64,000 bases of DNA from Siphonodentalium dalli. Its lineage: Eukaryota > Mollusca > Scaphopoda > Gadilida > Siphonodentaliidae. Position numbers and translations under genes: made by a program. The notes beneath the pieces are model-generated. The model was not told the DNA's origin. It was given only the letters and a program-made list of their open reading frames with translations, and searched no databases. The DNA lies in the NCBI GenBank assembly GCA_032622095.1, contig CP136064.1:52458073-52522072 (forward strand), written 5' to 3'. Below, in pieces: positions 35,947-48,902 of this stretch. Within the stretch, counting starts at the first letter, position 1, and each line of letters starts with the position of its first letter.

Positions 35947-36385
35947 TACAAGTTTATTTTCTGACAAAAATAAGTGAACAAAAATCTGCCAGTATTACAC
36001 AAAATACAAACTTGAACATGTGAACATAGAGACAAAAAAAACATGGGAAGCCATGGCTTTGAAACGAGACAAATTTAGAGCCTCACATCGACAGCACTTA
36101 GGATGCTCAAGACAGTGAAATATTGTCAGTAGTACGCATGGAGAGGTATAACAGTGAGTGTAAAATATGCTTCTTCGGGGATGTGCCTCAGAACCCCTTA
36201 TCCTTGCTCACAGTTATGACCTATACTAATGTATTTGCATTGCCAAAAATGCTCTTCTGCCTCTCTCTTGTTCTTCCACAAGCACCCGGAAGATACACTT
36301 TTCACAATGCAAAGAACTTGCCATGGGTTGCTGTTTTCTGTTACAGCTCATTCTGACAGCTGTTTCCCTGCATTATTAAGTATTG

Positions 36386-37545
36386 TATTCTGTTGAGTAG
36401 TATACTCATATTCAGGACAGGTACAGAGAGCTTGAATCACAAAGGGTGTGCTTGTCACTTCATATTACATTAGCACATGTTTAATTAGAAAGGTGTTAAG
36501 AGTTGATGCACATTTACCATAGGGGTACTGTACACCCCTGCCACATCATATTACATTCAGAGCACGTTTGATTGGAATCATGTGCATGCATTTGCATATT
36601 AACCGCTGATTATTGCACCAATCTACTGTCCAATAATATTTATGGAACATATATTTATGGTATACCACCTACTAGTCCAAGTCTGCTCATACGAAAACCA
36701 GCTAAGATATTGGGATAGCGAAATGCTCTTTTTGTCGCAATTGTGATATTTGATTACATTTATTTTGTTGTTATATGTGAGCTGGTCACTAACGCATAAC
36801 TCATGTCATACAAATGGTAATGGGGCGGTCTCGGACAAAAAACAGCATTTTGCTATCCCATTATCATAGCTGGTTTTCGTACGACTTGGACTGACAGGTA
36901 ATGAAGAATATCTAGACAGGCAATGATAGCATTATATGGCTTAAAACACAAGACGTCTTATTGTAGAGATAGCCATATGGAGCTGAGAAGGTAATGGGTA
37001 CTGAGAGCTGATATTCTGCATTAAGTACTGTGTGTCTTGACATATCCACATACATGTAGAGAGCTTGAATCACATAGTTCTTGGTATTCACTTCTTATCA
37101 CATCAGCACACATTTAACTAGATTCATGTTAGAGTTGATTTACAATGACGACAGGTAATTGCACCATTCTCAGGGGTACATCCCTGATTTCTGGTACATA
37201 TATCTATTGTGTACCTCCTTCTTGGAGAAGAATAGATACATGTAGAGATAGGTAATGAAAGCATTATATGGGTAAACACAAGATGTATATTGTCTTATTG
37301 AAGTCACAATGATGAGATATCCATAATCATATGCGTGTGACATGGTAGTACGCACTGAGAACATTCCACATTTAAGTACTGTGTGCAGACCTACATTCAG
37401 GACATCCAGGTACAGAGCTGGAATCTCAGGAGTACATGGTTGTCACCTCATATTACATTCAGAACATGTTTCATTAGCATCATGTTCTTGTTGATGTACA
37501 TTGACCACCAGTAATTGCAGGGATCTATTGTCTGCCTAACCATAA
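36386..37545. repeat. Diverged direct repeats of about 150 bases, three or four copies
   Basis: Blocks near 36400-36530, 37020-37190 and 37365-37545 share gagcttgaatcaca, cacttcatattacattagca, catgtt and gttgatgtacat in the same order. A shorter match is at 36540-36600. This is an old local duplication interrupted at 36674 by a MITE. Confidence 0.65.
36674..36892. mobile_element. MITE with 45-base inverted ends
   Basis: agtccaagtctgctcatacg ... aaaaccagctaagata and the inverse ctatcccattatcatagctg ... gtacgacttggact. It is 219 bases long with no other copy in the window, so its superfamily is open. Confidence 0.8.
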
Positions 37546-38072
37546 TGCTGGCAGGGTCTAATTCCACAGAGAACTCACTAATTAAAATCTCAAACACAAC
37601 ACATATTCTTGGACAGAAGCCATCTGAGTCAACAGTAAATGAGTTCAACTGAGTGGCAAGACAAATATAAACAAAGTTATTTTACATAGGCATAAACAGG
37701 TGTGATAGAGCAGGGGGAACAGGGGTAGGGGCAGTAATGAATTTTTGCCATGTAATCTTTATCTCTATAAGGGATCATGTGACTATTCCAAGTTGGGGAG
37801 GGCCTAACAACCATATGGTTAGGGTCCTGTGGATCAAATTGATTCGATCCAATTTGGAATCTTTCATCTGATTCAATTCGAAATCAGCTGTCCTGATTCG
37901 AATTCTATCGAAACAGTGGCATTATAATTACTTCAATGGACCACATTGCTTTTTCTTGGGAGATACATCATGGTGCCAACAAAAGACCATACAAATAACA
38001 CTGTCGTTGACTAAGCTATACTATAGACTATACCGAAGCAGCTGTGCAACTGATTTATGAAAATTTCATATA

Positions 38073-38287
38073 CAGTAATGCCCTAAGTAATCGACTCCTT
38101 AACCACAGAAGAATTATGGGTAATTTTTTAAGGATTTAGTGCGGAAATATGGCTTGTTGTCATTCATCGGAAAGCTCTCGGTGAGAGCTTTCCGATGAAT
38201 GGCAACAAGCCATATTTCCGACTAAATCCTGAAAAATTACCCATAATTCTGCTGTGGTTAAGGAGTCGATTACTTAGAGCATTACTG
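38073..38287. mobile_element. Group B palindrome
   Basis: TA-flanked, 215 bp, with the centre ctctcggtgagag and small one-base differences between arms. Confidence 0.92.
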
Positions 38288-39604
38288 TATGTGTTGAACT
38301 TCAGCTGCGTGAATGCGATTACTTATTGGATTCATTATTGCTTCTGATGCTGTTTCATTATTGTATAGCAGAGAAGGCCGCAATATCTTCACTTAATTGG
38401 TTAGATGGGCATTTGATCCATTTTATATAGATAATATTTAAATTGTATACTGATGATCACTCATCGTCGTTATGAAGTGAGAAATGATATCTACAGTATT
38501 GCTATGCCTGATTCAATTCGAGATTCAATGCGAATCGGAATCATTTGTCTGATTCTATTTGAGATTCAATTTGAAATAAAAATGCTCCATTCACAGGGCT
38601 CTACATATGGTCTATTTTGTTTTAAACCAATAGACTATGGACTCTTCTCTTTCAGCACTTCCAGGTCAAATAATGGGGATATTTACACAGGGGTTACAGT
38701 ACTGGATCGGGGGGGGGGGGGGGTTGTTTGGCAAAGAGGCCCTTTCATTCTGTGTAAACTGGTAAAAATTAACTCACATATTAGCTAAAACAGCATTTTT
38801 ATTTTTATCTTCCTGAGAGGAATACTTGTCATTCTGGTAGCTTAAAGTGATGTGAAACGTAAATTGAACCTCACAATTGAGTTCCCTGCGTCATTCTGTG
38901 GGAAGAGTGAATAAAATAACTCAGATACACGAAATCCCCCATCCTGAAGTCAGTTTGTACACATTATACGGCCATTCGGCTAACTATTTATATTCATCAA
39001 TCGTCCCGATTAATCTCACCATAATAACACGAAAAAACAAACCGATGCTTTGTCTTGTGCAGTCACGGAAATGCCCGAGCACTTCCGACTCGATTGGGAT
39101 TGAATCGGGTTTCGTTCTCAGAAATGGCTTCTAGGGAGGATGACCGTTCGCTGGAATAGCGTCATGCACATCAGAATATTAAAGCGAAAAACAAATTGAC
39201 ATCGCAATCGGTAGTCAATTCGACAGGGAAGGAATAGAAAGGGAATTGTTGCGTGAAATCACAAACGGAAGAACATTGGCCGAGTTAGTGGCAAAGATTA
39301 TAATCGAACAGTGATCGAGAGGTAATAATTCCAAAATGTTACTATTTATAGAAAATTGTAAGCGCATTGACCGAATTTTTACATCAATCTGGCCGCAAGC
39401 ACAGTACCGTGCAGAAAGAGTTGTCTTACTTTTGTAACTCAAAACTGTTTAATTACATTACACCTGTACAATAGTACAAATAATTGGGATTCAATATGCC
39501 AGTACAGAACATTTGTTAGCTCATTGGCCATGAAATGTTTTTAATGGCAAATTCTGTTGTCAAGCTTTAGTAAGCACTATTCATTCTGATGGATGATAAC
39601 TATA

Positions 39605-41335
39605 ATGGAAAGCCTTTTTCACATGTATTAGCTAATTGCACTTTAGCGTAAGTGAATTACAATTAAGCGTAATGTATTACACTCAGGTGTAATGCACACA
39701 TATAAAGCGTACTTCACTTACGCTTAACCGCATGATGTAGATAAAGCATTACTCCTATGAGTAATAGAATTATGACTAGTGCATGTGCTTAAGCGTAATT
39801 GATTAAAGTGTGCTTAAGCGTAATTGATTTACGCTTAAGCTCACTGGTCATTTATTTTCATTGATAGATTAATTACACTTAATCATAAATGAATTATGCT
39901 TAAGCGATTATACGAGAAGCCGTTTTCACATTTATTCTGATTCTGCTTAACCCTTTGAACCCTGACGCCCTACCACGACCGACACCCTGACCCTGGGCTC
40001 CTCGTGGGATTTTCGTTTAAATTTTATAGTGTATTGTTGGATGATGTTGGTTATGTTTAATTTGTGACACAGGTATGAAAATTTACAGGTCCCCCCATTG
40101 ATCACTGATCATTATAAAATCGGAAGACTTTGCCACGAGGCAGCGTCTTGGTAACGGTTGCTAGGCAACTACCCCGAATTGACTGGAAAAGGCAATTATA
40201 GCATGGTATGTCATAACTCAATGCCAGTGATTGTGTTTTTGATGACGATAATACCCTAATGTGAAATTTGAGATATATCCGACAAGAATTTAAGAGAGAT
40301 CGAATGAAATTAATTATTTAAGGTAGCAACGGTTGCTAATCGAGTACCACAAATGAACGGATGACACCACTGCACTAACCATTAAGTGGTAGTGTTCCCT
40401 TAATGTATACAATATCTAGTCGCATAATGCTGTATATGTTCAATGGTGGCACCTGTTTGAAACTGTGCACACATATGTATGTTATGCATGGACCATTCTA
40501 TGATTTTTAAAATTATAAGGACACTTTGCCACCCAATCTATCCGTAGTAATGGTTACCAGACAACTACCCGGCATTAGCAAGAAACTGCAATTATGATGC
40601 AGCTATATGTCCTATATATAACACCACATTTCGCTTAAAATGCATGTTTTTGTCATTTACAACCTATGTTCTGCGCATGCGCATATATTGCTACCCGATA
40701 CTAAAGCGGGTAGACATTCCATATACACACCCTGCATGACCACCGCCGATGTCTATGGGGCCATTTAAACATATATTAGTGGGTATGTCGTGCATAAGTA
40801 CGCTATAAACCATTTATTTCGCATTTCGCTGCTCTGCGCATGCGCCAAGAAATCAACTTGATATGCGATCGAGGCCCTTCACCATATAAATATAATTTGA
40901 ACAGGCTTTTTATATTTGATATATATAACTAGAGTTTAGACGTCGATTTGTTATTGAATCGCATAGCTATTAACTATAAACACGTGGCGGTCGTTATAAT
41001 GACCGGTTCAGCGGCCGGTATACCGGCCGCTAGGGTATATGGAGGTTCACGCAGCGGCCGGTATTCCGGCCGCTGGGGTTCAAAGGGTTAATCGCAAATC
41101 ATTTACGCTTAAGTGTAAATCATTTGCACTTAAGAGCAAATCATTTATACTTAAATACAAATCATATGCGCTTTAGCGGAAATAGTATGGGAGGCCCTTT
41201 TCACATTTATTATTTATTTGCGCTTAAGCGCAAATATTTGTGCTTAAGCATAAATCATTAAGCGCAAATATTTGTGCTTAGGCACAAATATGTGTCTATC
41301 AATTTATTTGCGTTTAAGCGCAAATACCTAACACT
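39605..41335. repeat. gcgcttaagcgc array, split by an insertion
   Basis: 39637-39946 and 41092-41332 are rich in cgcttaagcg, gcgtaattg and gcgcaaat palindromic words, in units introduced by agrcccttttcacatttatt (39612, 39914, 41190). The element at 39947-41091 sits inside a TTAA of this array. Confidence 0.75.
39947..41091. mobile_element. 1.1-kb TTAA element with cccTTTGAACCC ends
   Basis: TTAACCCTTTGAACCC ... GGGTTCAAAGGGTTAA with TTAA at each side. It is much less AT-rich than its surroundings. It contains two 20-bp palindromes gcggccggtataccggccgc (41011) and gcggccggtattccggccgc (41054), and two tgcgcatgcgc dyads (40672, 40835). No long open frame is present, so it is non-autonomous; its ends match group A only in TTAACCCTTTGA. 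Confidence 0.85.
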
Positions 41336-43319
41336 CCATTACATCCCTCTGATGGGGTGGGGGGTGGCTTGTCATTTTATTTAAATTTTTCATTTTATTT
41401 TCAACTTTGCACAAAATAAATATGAATACCCCCCCAGACTGCTTAATTCTCCTTGTTTTTAATGTACTATAAAGTAATAAAACTAAGTACGTAATATTAG
41501 AATATAGTGAAATTAATTGTTTTATTCAATAAAACATTCATGAAAAAATTAGTTTGATTCAGCTGTGACCTAATTGAAGTGTGGTATAATTTGCGGTTTA
41601 ACAATTCACGCAATGTGTCCATTTTACACGGAAATGAATCGGATTACACCAAAATAAAATCGGATGCGTACTAATTTGGCAAAATCAATAAAATGAAAAT
41701 GGTCCGAGGCGCTGGAATAGGGGTGGGCGGGTCACCAGAAAGACAGGTCTTTTTTATTTTGGCCTTAGTCCAAAGGACATGCATATTCTCACATGACTAA
41801 GCAAAGAATAGCATTTATTTAAATCTATTTTTTTCCATGAAATTTCTCACTTGTAAGGTGGGGTTGGGGAATGACCTCTTTATTTTAAATAGCAAATCAG
41901 ACTACCTGTCAGATTTTGTAGTTACACAATGGTAGGGCATTTTAAATTTACTGTACGTTCTTATGCACTAAACTTGATATACAAAGGATTATTGAGGTTT
42001 GCATACAATGGTATCAGTATTTAGAACTGTAAACAAAATGTTTGACATATGATGAGCTTCTTATCTCAGATTGTTACTTCCTATTAAACCTGCTCAAACA
42101 AACCAGAGCTTGTCCGCAATGACAGATATATCCTGTATTTATTACCATATAATAGCCTGATATGAGGAATACTGTTTAATATTATTCAAACAGATTGGTA
42201 AAGACTCCTATGATACTTCTGTATATTTGCCACTATGCATGAAGTGAAATAAAATTTACCTACTGCAAACCTGAATCATATATCTGAAGGCTGAATACAT
42301 ATGACTATCTGAGTCTAGACTTTCCAAAGTACACTAACATTACTGTTCAAATATCTCACTTGACATATTGATAATCTTATAACTGTTAACTTTCATCCAA
42401 TTAATTTTTTCAAACATTAAAGTGTGTGTATTGTAGAGGTTTGATGCATGCATAGTGAAATGTAAATTGGAATATGGAATACTCAATACGTTACAATTGT
42501 ATGCTTTGATGAAACAACCCCCATTGAATGTATACCAGTTGAATGTATACCAGATGAAAGAAAGTCATATACCTATAATATAATTTATAGGAGTTCTTGG
42601 CACAATTTCATCATGGGCAGGAATCACATGGTCTGAAAAGTCAACTCGAAATAAAAATTGCAGAAATGATTCATACTCTCAGATTCCTATAATAGTGTCA
42701 GCATAGTTATTAATGTTGGAGAAATTTCCCAGTTATCACTATTATTTGGCATTGAGACGTAGACTGAAATTGCCGTCACTGTTATTAATTTCAGCCTAAA
42801 TCGGCACCCATCACTATTATTAGGCCATGACGATTATTAGGCACCTGAGAGTATATGACACTGCCATGAATCACGATGTAACAAGTTGTTGAGTACAACG
42901 AAATCAAAATGACCGATTTTTTTTTAAACAAGGCAATATTTCATACAAATTTATGGCCAACAACACATTAGTTTTGTGGTGATAAGCATATTGCCACTTA
43001 TATTCGGATTACATTTTACGACATATCTGCCGAAATGCTTGATAGTTTTCTCTAACAATCTTGCCAAAGTTTTCATTAGAAAATGTCTTTGTCAGACAGT
43101 CAGAAAATCCTGTGATTGGAAAATGCTGTAAGAGATAACTTCTGACTATATTTCAGCATAAATGTGTTCGGATTATGCTCATTACCATAACATTACATTG
43201 CCATGGGCCAATATATGACATTACCTTGTTTGTATATATTTTGTTAGTTCCAGGTCATAGGGCACACTTTTATTGTAGTTGATTAAAGTGATTTCTATCA
43301 AATGGCGGACACCTTTCAG
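41336..43319. other. Intronic DNA without recognisable features
   Basis: About 2 kb of AT-rich sequence in the large 5' PINCH intron. No exon, palindrome, tandem repeat or known element was seen on either strand. Confidence 0.6.
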
Positions 43320-43897
43320 CAGGGACCAGTCCATAGCGACTTGGAAGACATCTTCTCTCTAAAATGTGCCACTAATTCTCCCTTAAATTTTGTCCCAGGG
43401 AGAAGTGACTTCTCTCTCATATACCAGTATGCATATGGCCCAACAGCATATTTAAAGTACATTTGCTGATTATAATGGTATGCTTTCTCATTAAGTGGTT
43501 TTATAAATGGACTCTTGTGTTGCATAATACTTCTCGGATCATAGAAGTGTGATGTTGGGGTGTAAATTGAACTTCAACCATTGTTACAGTAATGCCCTAA
43601 ATAATCGACTCCTTACCCACAGCAGAATTATGGGTAACTTTTCAGGATTAAGTCGGAAACATGGCTTGTTGCCATTCATCGGAAAGCTCTCACTGAGAGC
43701 TTTCCGATGAATGTCAACAAGCCATATTTACGATTAAATTCTTAAAAGTTACCCATAATTCTGCTGTGGTTAAGGAGTCGATTATTTAGGGCATTACTGT
43801 ACTTCTCCCTGTTAACAGTCCACTTCTCCCTAATAACCAAACAGGGAGAAGTGACTTTTCCCAATTTGAAACCCCTAGGCTAGTCCCTGCCTTTCAG
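43320..43897. mobile_element. Group E (hAT-like) MITE, complete, with nested group B
   Basis: CAGGGACCAG ... CTAGTCCCTG flanked by an exact 8-bp duplication cctttcag (43312-43319 and 43890-43897). Without the nested group B palindrome at 43587-43799 its length is close to that of the 18297 copy. Confidence 0.92.
43587..43799. mobile_element. Group B palindrome nested in group E
   Basis: 213 bp, TA-flanked, inserted before the cttctccctg block of the hAT-like element, therefore younger than it. Confidence 0.93.
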
Positions 43898-46496
43898 TCA
43901 CAAGCAGAAGAACCATAACTTGAATAGTTTGCATTTTTGCTCCCATTCAATTTTGCACATCACGATAAAACATTATCTAGTTTTAGGATATAAATTAGGA
44001 TTATAAAAGATCACACACTTGGCCACAAAATGTGTAGCTTAAAGCATAATTTGAGTAGGCAGGCCACTTAACATTAAGATATTAAATCCTAACCATAAGA
44101 TATTAAATTGTGGTAAGGTGAAAGTGAATCAAGTACAAAGTGATATTCATGCTAGACTGGTTACATACTGATTAATCTAATTTCACTACCCATGGTCTAC
44201 TAATCTTAAAATTTAAAGAATCCTTTGTGTACCCAGTAAAGGGGACACCACCCTGCAGTGTCTAGCAAATATTGAAAGGACCCCTATTGTAAACAGTAAT
44301 GGATTAACTCCTTAAATAATGTGGTGGGCCATTAACTGGTGAGGCCACATGTAAGGAGAAAGTAATGAAAATAGCACAGGGCTAGAAAGCAACCATCTCA
44401 TAGTAAATGTTTGTATGTCAATGCGAAAAGGTCATACCTTGCGGAGTACTTAGGAGTTAAATAAAGATACTGTTGAGTAAGACAAGGAAGAATTCCTCAG
44501 CCACAACGACTGACTAAATTAACCTCAGGTAGATCAAGGTATATCGAATGCAAGCTTTCCTAGAAGTGCACAGATGCCACATTATTTTTTTCAAGGGTGC
44601 AATCTTGAAACAATCTCAGAATTCCCTACTAACTACAGGTTAGAAGGAACTAAATAAGTAGAATTACATACCTTTGGTATTTAAATGGTGTCTCGAATAA
44701 GAGTTTTTAAAATTCTGGCTTGTGATTGGGGTATAATATTACAAATACAAATTCAAGAAATATAATACCTATGGCATGTAAAAGAGTGGGTGTTTCCTAG
44801 TCTGAAATGTGTTTGTGTCCAAACAATTATAATGGTGGGAGAATGTTGCTGTGTATGGGTTTTCATCAATCTTTCAAATTTTGTGCAAAAAGTGTGGAAA
44901 ACATGTTGAAAAGTTGAAAAAGGAAAAGTACCCCTCAGTGGCAAAAGATGCCTTAAGGGTTGATCTTCACGACCTTTAGCATCGTGGACTTTGGAACTCG
45001 CAAGTTTAGCATAGACATGGCCAAACGTTAACACTGGAATCCATCTAATTACAGCTTGTTTATATGACTAAAACTTCCACAACAGTCTCAAACCTATTTC
45101 AGCTATCAGTTCATATAAATTGTTGAAAAAAATCATTGTACATATTATATTGTATAACTGAGGAGGTTGTTTGTTTGTAGTTAACCCAACTTTAAGGAAA
45201 GGTGCCTTGGTTACCAATCTGAGGTGCTAAAAATTTGACCACACACATATTTATCGAAATCTCAGATGGGTAGTTATCATTAAGATTAATTTTATTGGCT
45301 AATATTTGCTTTTTGTTGGCAATATTAATTAAAGAATGATGATAATTTATGTACTGGTAGCATAATTTTGCTAAGGTCAAGCTGGGTACCCAAAATACAA
45401 ATTCACAAAGCTGGTTACACCAAAATATGGCGAAACATTACCCCTTCAGCCATACTATAGCCAGTGTTTCATTAGTCAAATCAAATACAATTCGACCTCT
45501 GATTGATCATCATAACATAATTACTTAAGGACTGTGGATCAAATTATAGAGCAGAAAGTATCGGCATACATGTATCTTGAGAACTGGCAACACAAAACAA
45601 TTTACTGCAAAAGCCACTTTTTGAAGAAGTGAGGAGAAAAATATTTCAGTTGACCATACATAGCTAACATACTAACTGAAGATATACATGTACTAATTTT
45701 GTCAACGTACAAAATTTTCCCCATAAAGGGGTACAGTATGCCATTTTCAATAAATTCCCGGTAATAACAACGATCTAATATCGATAATATATAGAAAAAT
45801 AAGTAATTTGAGTCAAATATATATTCTGTAATGGTTCAGGTCAATAGGTTATCTTAAAATCAAAGTTAACAATTTGATATAAATTTAATTTATGGCTGGA
45901 ACCATAAATTATATTACGAATTTCCATGTACAAGACGTAATCAAATTAATTGACAGATAGTGGATTGGTACAAGCGTGGCACACATGATCGTGTAAGACA
46001 TTATGTTGATATGTGGCGTAAACTCAAGCCACTCACTGACTAGTGATTATACAATAACTTAAATAAGTATGGGACTAGTATGCATATAATATATCATTTA
46101 TTTGATATTTGCTTGAAAACTGTACAAAAATTACTCGACAACGACAATTTGTATTTTCACATTCTGGCTAATCTGCCATCCATTACATTACTTCGTTCTC
46201 AACAGACTTTTGAAAAATGGAAAACTGGTTACCTTATTCTACGACTCAGAGACTATAGAAACTAACAACATTTGAGTACAGTATCCCTTTAAATAACATA
46301 TTTACCTCAGTGATAGGCAACTTTAAATTTCAGACTGCTATTAAATTTGGGAAAAAGTTTCCGCTTTATTGAAATCATCAAAAGGAACATATCAGTCATG
46401 GTAATTTAATTTTGTTCTAGATATTTGTTATTTGTCTAGTATTTCCCGAAAGATGTCAGTATCCATTGTCCTTAATGGATGGTCATGTACATGTAG
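43898..46496. other. Intronic DNA without recognisable features
   Basis: AT-rich sequence of the large intron. The minus-strand open frame 44753-45034 (93 codons) has no recognisable motif and I do not call it a gene. Confidence 0.55.
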
Positions 46497-47141
46497 TGTC
46501 AATTAACGCTGACAATCCAGTAAGTAGACAACGTGTGTAGTTGTCACAATCCACGTAGCCAATGAGTGGATGGACAGGGCCAACAAAATGGAATACCTTC
46601 TCTGTTCTGGATCTATTTCTGGTCAAACCAATCTGATCATGTATGTTTTTTGGATGAGGCCAAGTTTTAAGCCAGAGAGCTTCAAACTGTCAATTATTTC
46701 AGCAAATGAAACAATCACTTCATTGAAATGATGTACAGTTTTATGCTATATATAATCATGTTAAACATGTTATACGTAGCATGTGAGCAACAGGTGGTTG
46801 AGAATGGTTGTGAAACTTGAGGGTCAACTTACAGTAATGTCAATTAACGCTGACAATCCAGTAAGTAGACAACGTGTGTAGTTGTCACCATCCGTGCAGC
46901 CAATGAGTGGATGGACAGGGCCAACTACATGGAATACCTCCGCTGTTCTGGATCTATTCCAGGTTAAACCAATCTGATCATGTGTGTTTTTTGGACGAGG
47001 ACAAGTTTTAAGCCAGACAGCTTCAAACTATCAATTATTTCAGCAAATGAAACAATCCCTTCATGTTAAACATGTTATACATAGCGTGTGAGAAACTAGT
47101 GGTTGAGAATGGTTGAGAAATTTGAAATGTGTCAACTTATA
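46497..47141. repeat. 341-bp direct duplication
   Basis: Unit 1 (46497-46837) and unit 2 (46838-47141) both run tgtcaattaacgctgacaat ... ggttgagaatggttg. Unit 2 lacks about 40 bases after caatcmcttcat. It ends 90 bases inside the intron below the alternative PINCH exon. Confidence 0.9.
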
Positions 47142-47230
47142 TATATTAGGGTACCATAATATATCTGATTTGAGATCATAAAAATTAAATGAATACAATT
47201 CCGAGCATTCATCAGGCAGTTTGTACTCAC

Positions 47231-47391
47231 CTGGTGGAATTAAATGTTGGTCCATTTTCCTGAAGCTGAACATTAACAGGTGAATTACTAGTTGCTCGGC
47301 GCCTCTGAAACAACGGACTTTCAGTTTTTGCGTTAAGTTCCTGTAGATGTAACTTGCTTGGATGTGCTTGCACAGTTATTATGTTATTCAT
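47231..47391 (-). CDS. LIMS1: Alternative N-terminal exon of PINCH
   Basis: An open reading frame from an ATG at 47391 runs 53 codons and reaches AG|GTGAGTAC, a strong splice donor, in the phase needed to join the exon at 23990 (AG+T gives Ser, then Thr-Ser-Met-Ser-Leu-Gly). The peptide starts MNNIITVQAHPSKLHLQEL and contains SPLFQRRRATSNSP. From memory, a vertebrate LIMS1 isoform has a similar N-terminal layout (L.LKEL then LYRRRR), which would be an ancient alternative start; this comparison is unverified. Its composition is less AT-rich than its surroundings. No transcript data are available, so the first exon could also be extended 5'. Confidence 0.72.
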
Positions 47392-47539
47392 GTCTATTCG
47401 GTGGTGAAGAATCACAACAATGAGATCTGTATACGTCTGCTGCTAAATTCCAATCAAAACCCTGAGGAATAATTGTTTATACGATGTATTCCGTGGAAAG
47501 AACAAATTGAGCTATTTAGTATATCTAATGATGGCAAGC

Positions 47540-48040
47540 AAATCCTGACAGAGTTCCACCCTTCTGACATAAGATGGTTACAGAAAGCTACAGTAAAGAC
47601 TGAAACAAACTGACAATTTGGATGCATGGGACAGACACAAGTTGGATTAAAATTTGTTAGGGACAGAATTTCAGGTATCTGAATAAAATACAGGTAGTCA
47701 CAGAAGGGTACAGTAAAGACTGAAAGAAACTATGACAATATGGATGCAAGAGAGAGACACAAGTATTCCTTGATTTAAATTTTTCCTAACAGAAATTTAC
47801 AGAATTCCAAAGTTGTGATTTAAGACTGCTACAGAAGGGTACAGTAATGAATGAAACAAACTGTAACTTGACAATCTAGAGACAGGCACACATATTCCTC
47901 AATTGAAAATTGGTGCAGACAGAATCCCACTGACATATTAAAGACAGTCACAGAAAGGTACAACTGTATGAAAAAGGAATGCAACAAACTAGCCGTAGGA
48001 GACAGACACAAGCATTCCAATTGCAAGATTCAAGTGACTC
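47540..48040. repeat. About 125-bp diverged tandem repeat, four units, 5' of the alternative exon
   Basis: Each unit has gtcacagaagggtacagtaa, then gaaacaaact, gacaat, gagacagacacaag and attcc. It begins about 150 bases 5' of the ATG at 47391, i.e. within the putative promoter region of that isoform. Confidence 0.8.
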
Positions 48041-48377
48041 TTTGTATAAACTGTGGTGGAATCTGAGAAGGATATGAGATAACTTGCTGCATGTGATGCA
48101 TAGGACCCACACAAGGCATGTCTCGCCACTCAAACCACATTGTTCACCTACAGCACAAACAAGAAGACTGCATCTAGTAATTGTAGCCTGGGTGTAGAAT
48201 CAAACACCACTTCACATCTACAAGTGGCTGTGATTTTTCTGTGGTTTGAGGATGTTGATGAAAAGTGGGGTTCGGTGCATGATCAATTTGAAATTTCAAA
48301 GGATTAGATCTAGTTTCACAAGCATATTTGTGATATGATAATATACAAAGCACATAGAAGGACCACCCTCCCCCCAT

Positions 48378-48470
48378 GCAGAATGAGGTCCACTGAGGAT
48401 GAAATTTGTGATGCTTGCCCACTGTGTGGGGTAGCATCACTAAATTCACCCTCTGGGGACCTCATTCTGC
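48378..48470. mobile_element. Group C palindrome
   Basis: gcagaatgaggtccactgag ... ctctggggacctcattctgc with the usual gatgcttgccc/gggtagcatc centre. Confidence 0.85.
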
Positions 48471-48511
48471 AAAATGTCCAGCACTATATTTTCATGCCTG
48501 AGCTCAGTCTC

Positions 48512-48902
48512 TTAACCCTTTACCCAACAGAACGGCCCTGTGCCAATGCATTCTCTTATATATGCGAGTCGACCATAGGTCGCCTCGCATATATAAGAGA
48601 ATACATTGGCTTAACACATTAAAAATTATAAAATTGTTAAAGAATGTAAGAAAAAATGGTAAAAAAAATATTTTTTTTAGGCCAATGCATTCTCGTATAT
48701 ATGCGAGGCGACCTATGGTCGACTCGCATATATAAGAGAATGCATTGGCACAGGGTATAACTATAACCATCACAATGTGGTCAATGAGCCGGTTCCAATG
48801 ATATCCATATTTGTATGGTTCTATTGAGACAGACCGAAGATATTTTAGGCTGTTGAAGCTTTATTTGGCCGGTTTTGGCCGTTTTGTTGGGTAAAGGGTT
48901 AA
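48512..48902. mobile_element. Group A (subfamily ii) TTAA element
   Basis: TTAACCCTTTACCCAACAGA ... TTTTGTTGGGTAAAGGGTTAA with two inverted hairpin modules. Confidence 0.93.

Larger units (their letters stand above)
1348..47391 (-). other. LIMS1: PINCH (LIMS1) gene locus, 5' part
   Basis: PINCH is a cytoplasmic adaptor of five LIM domains that joins integrin-linked kinase and parvin in the IPP complex at integrin adhesions. Nine minus-strand exons here splice in frame into 244 residues with LIM1 (zinc ligands C8, C11, H30, C33, C36, C39, C57, D60), LIM2 (C69, C72, H89, C92, C95, C98, C116, C119), LIM3 (C133, C136, H153, H156, C159, C162, C179, C182) and LIM4 (C191, C194, H211, H214, C217, C220, C238, H241). 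The family is about 325 residues long, so roughly 75 residues (LIM5 and basic tail) lie beyond the left edge. By family knowledge LIM1 docks on the ILK ankyrin repeats and LIM4 on Nck2. All introns begin GT and end AG. The span ends at the ATG of an in-frame alternative first exon. Confidence 0.95.
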
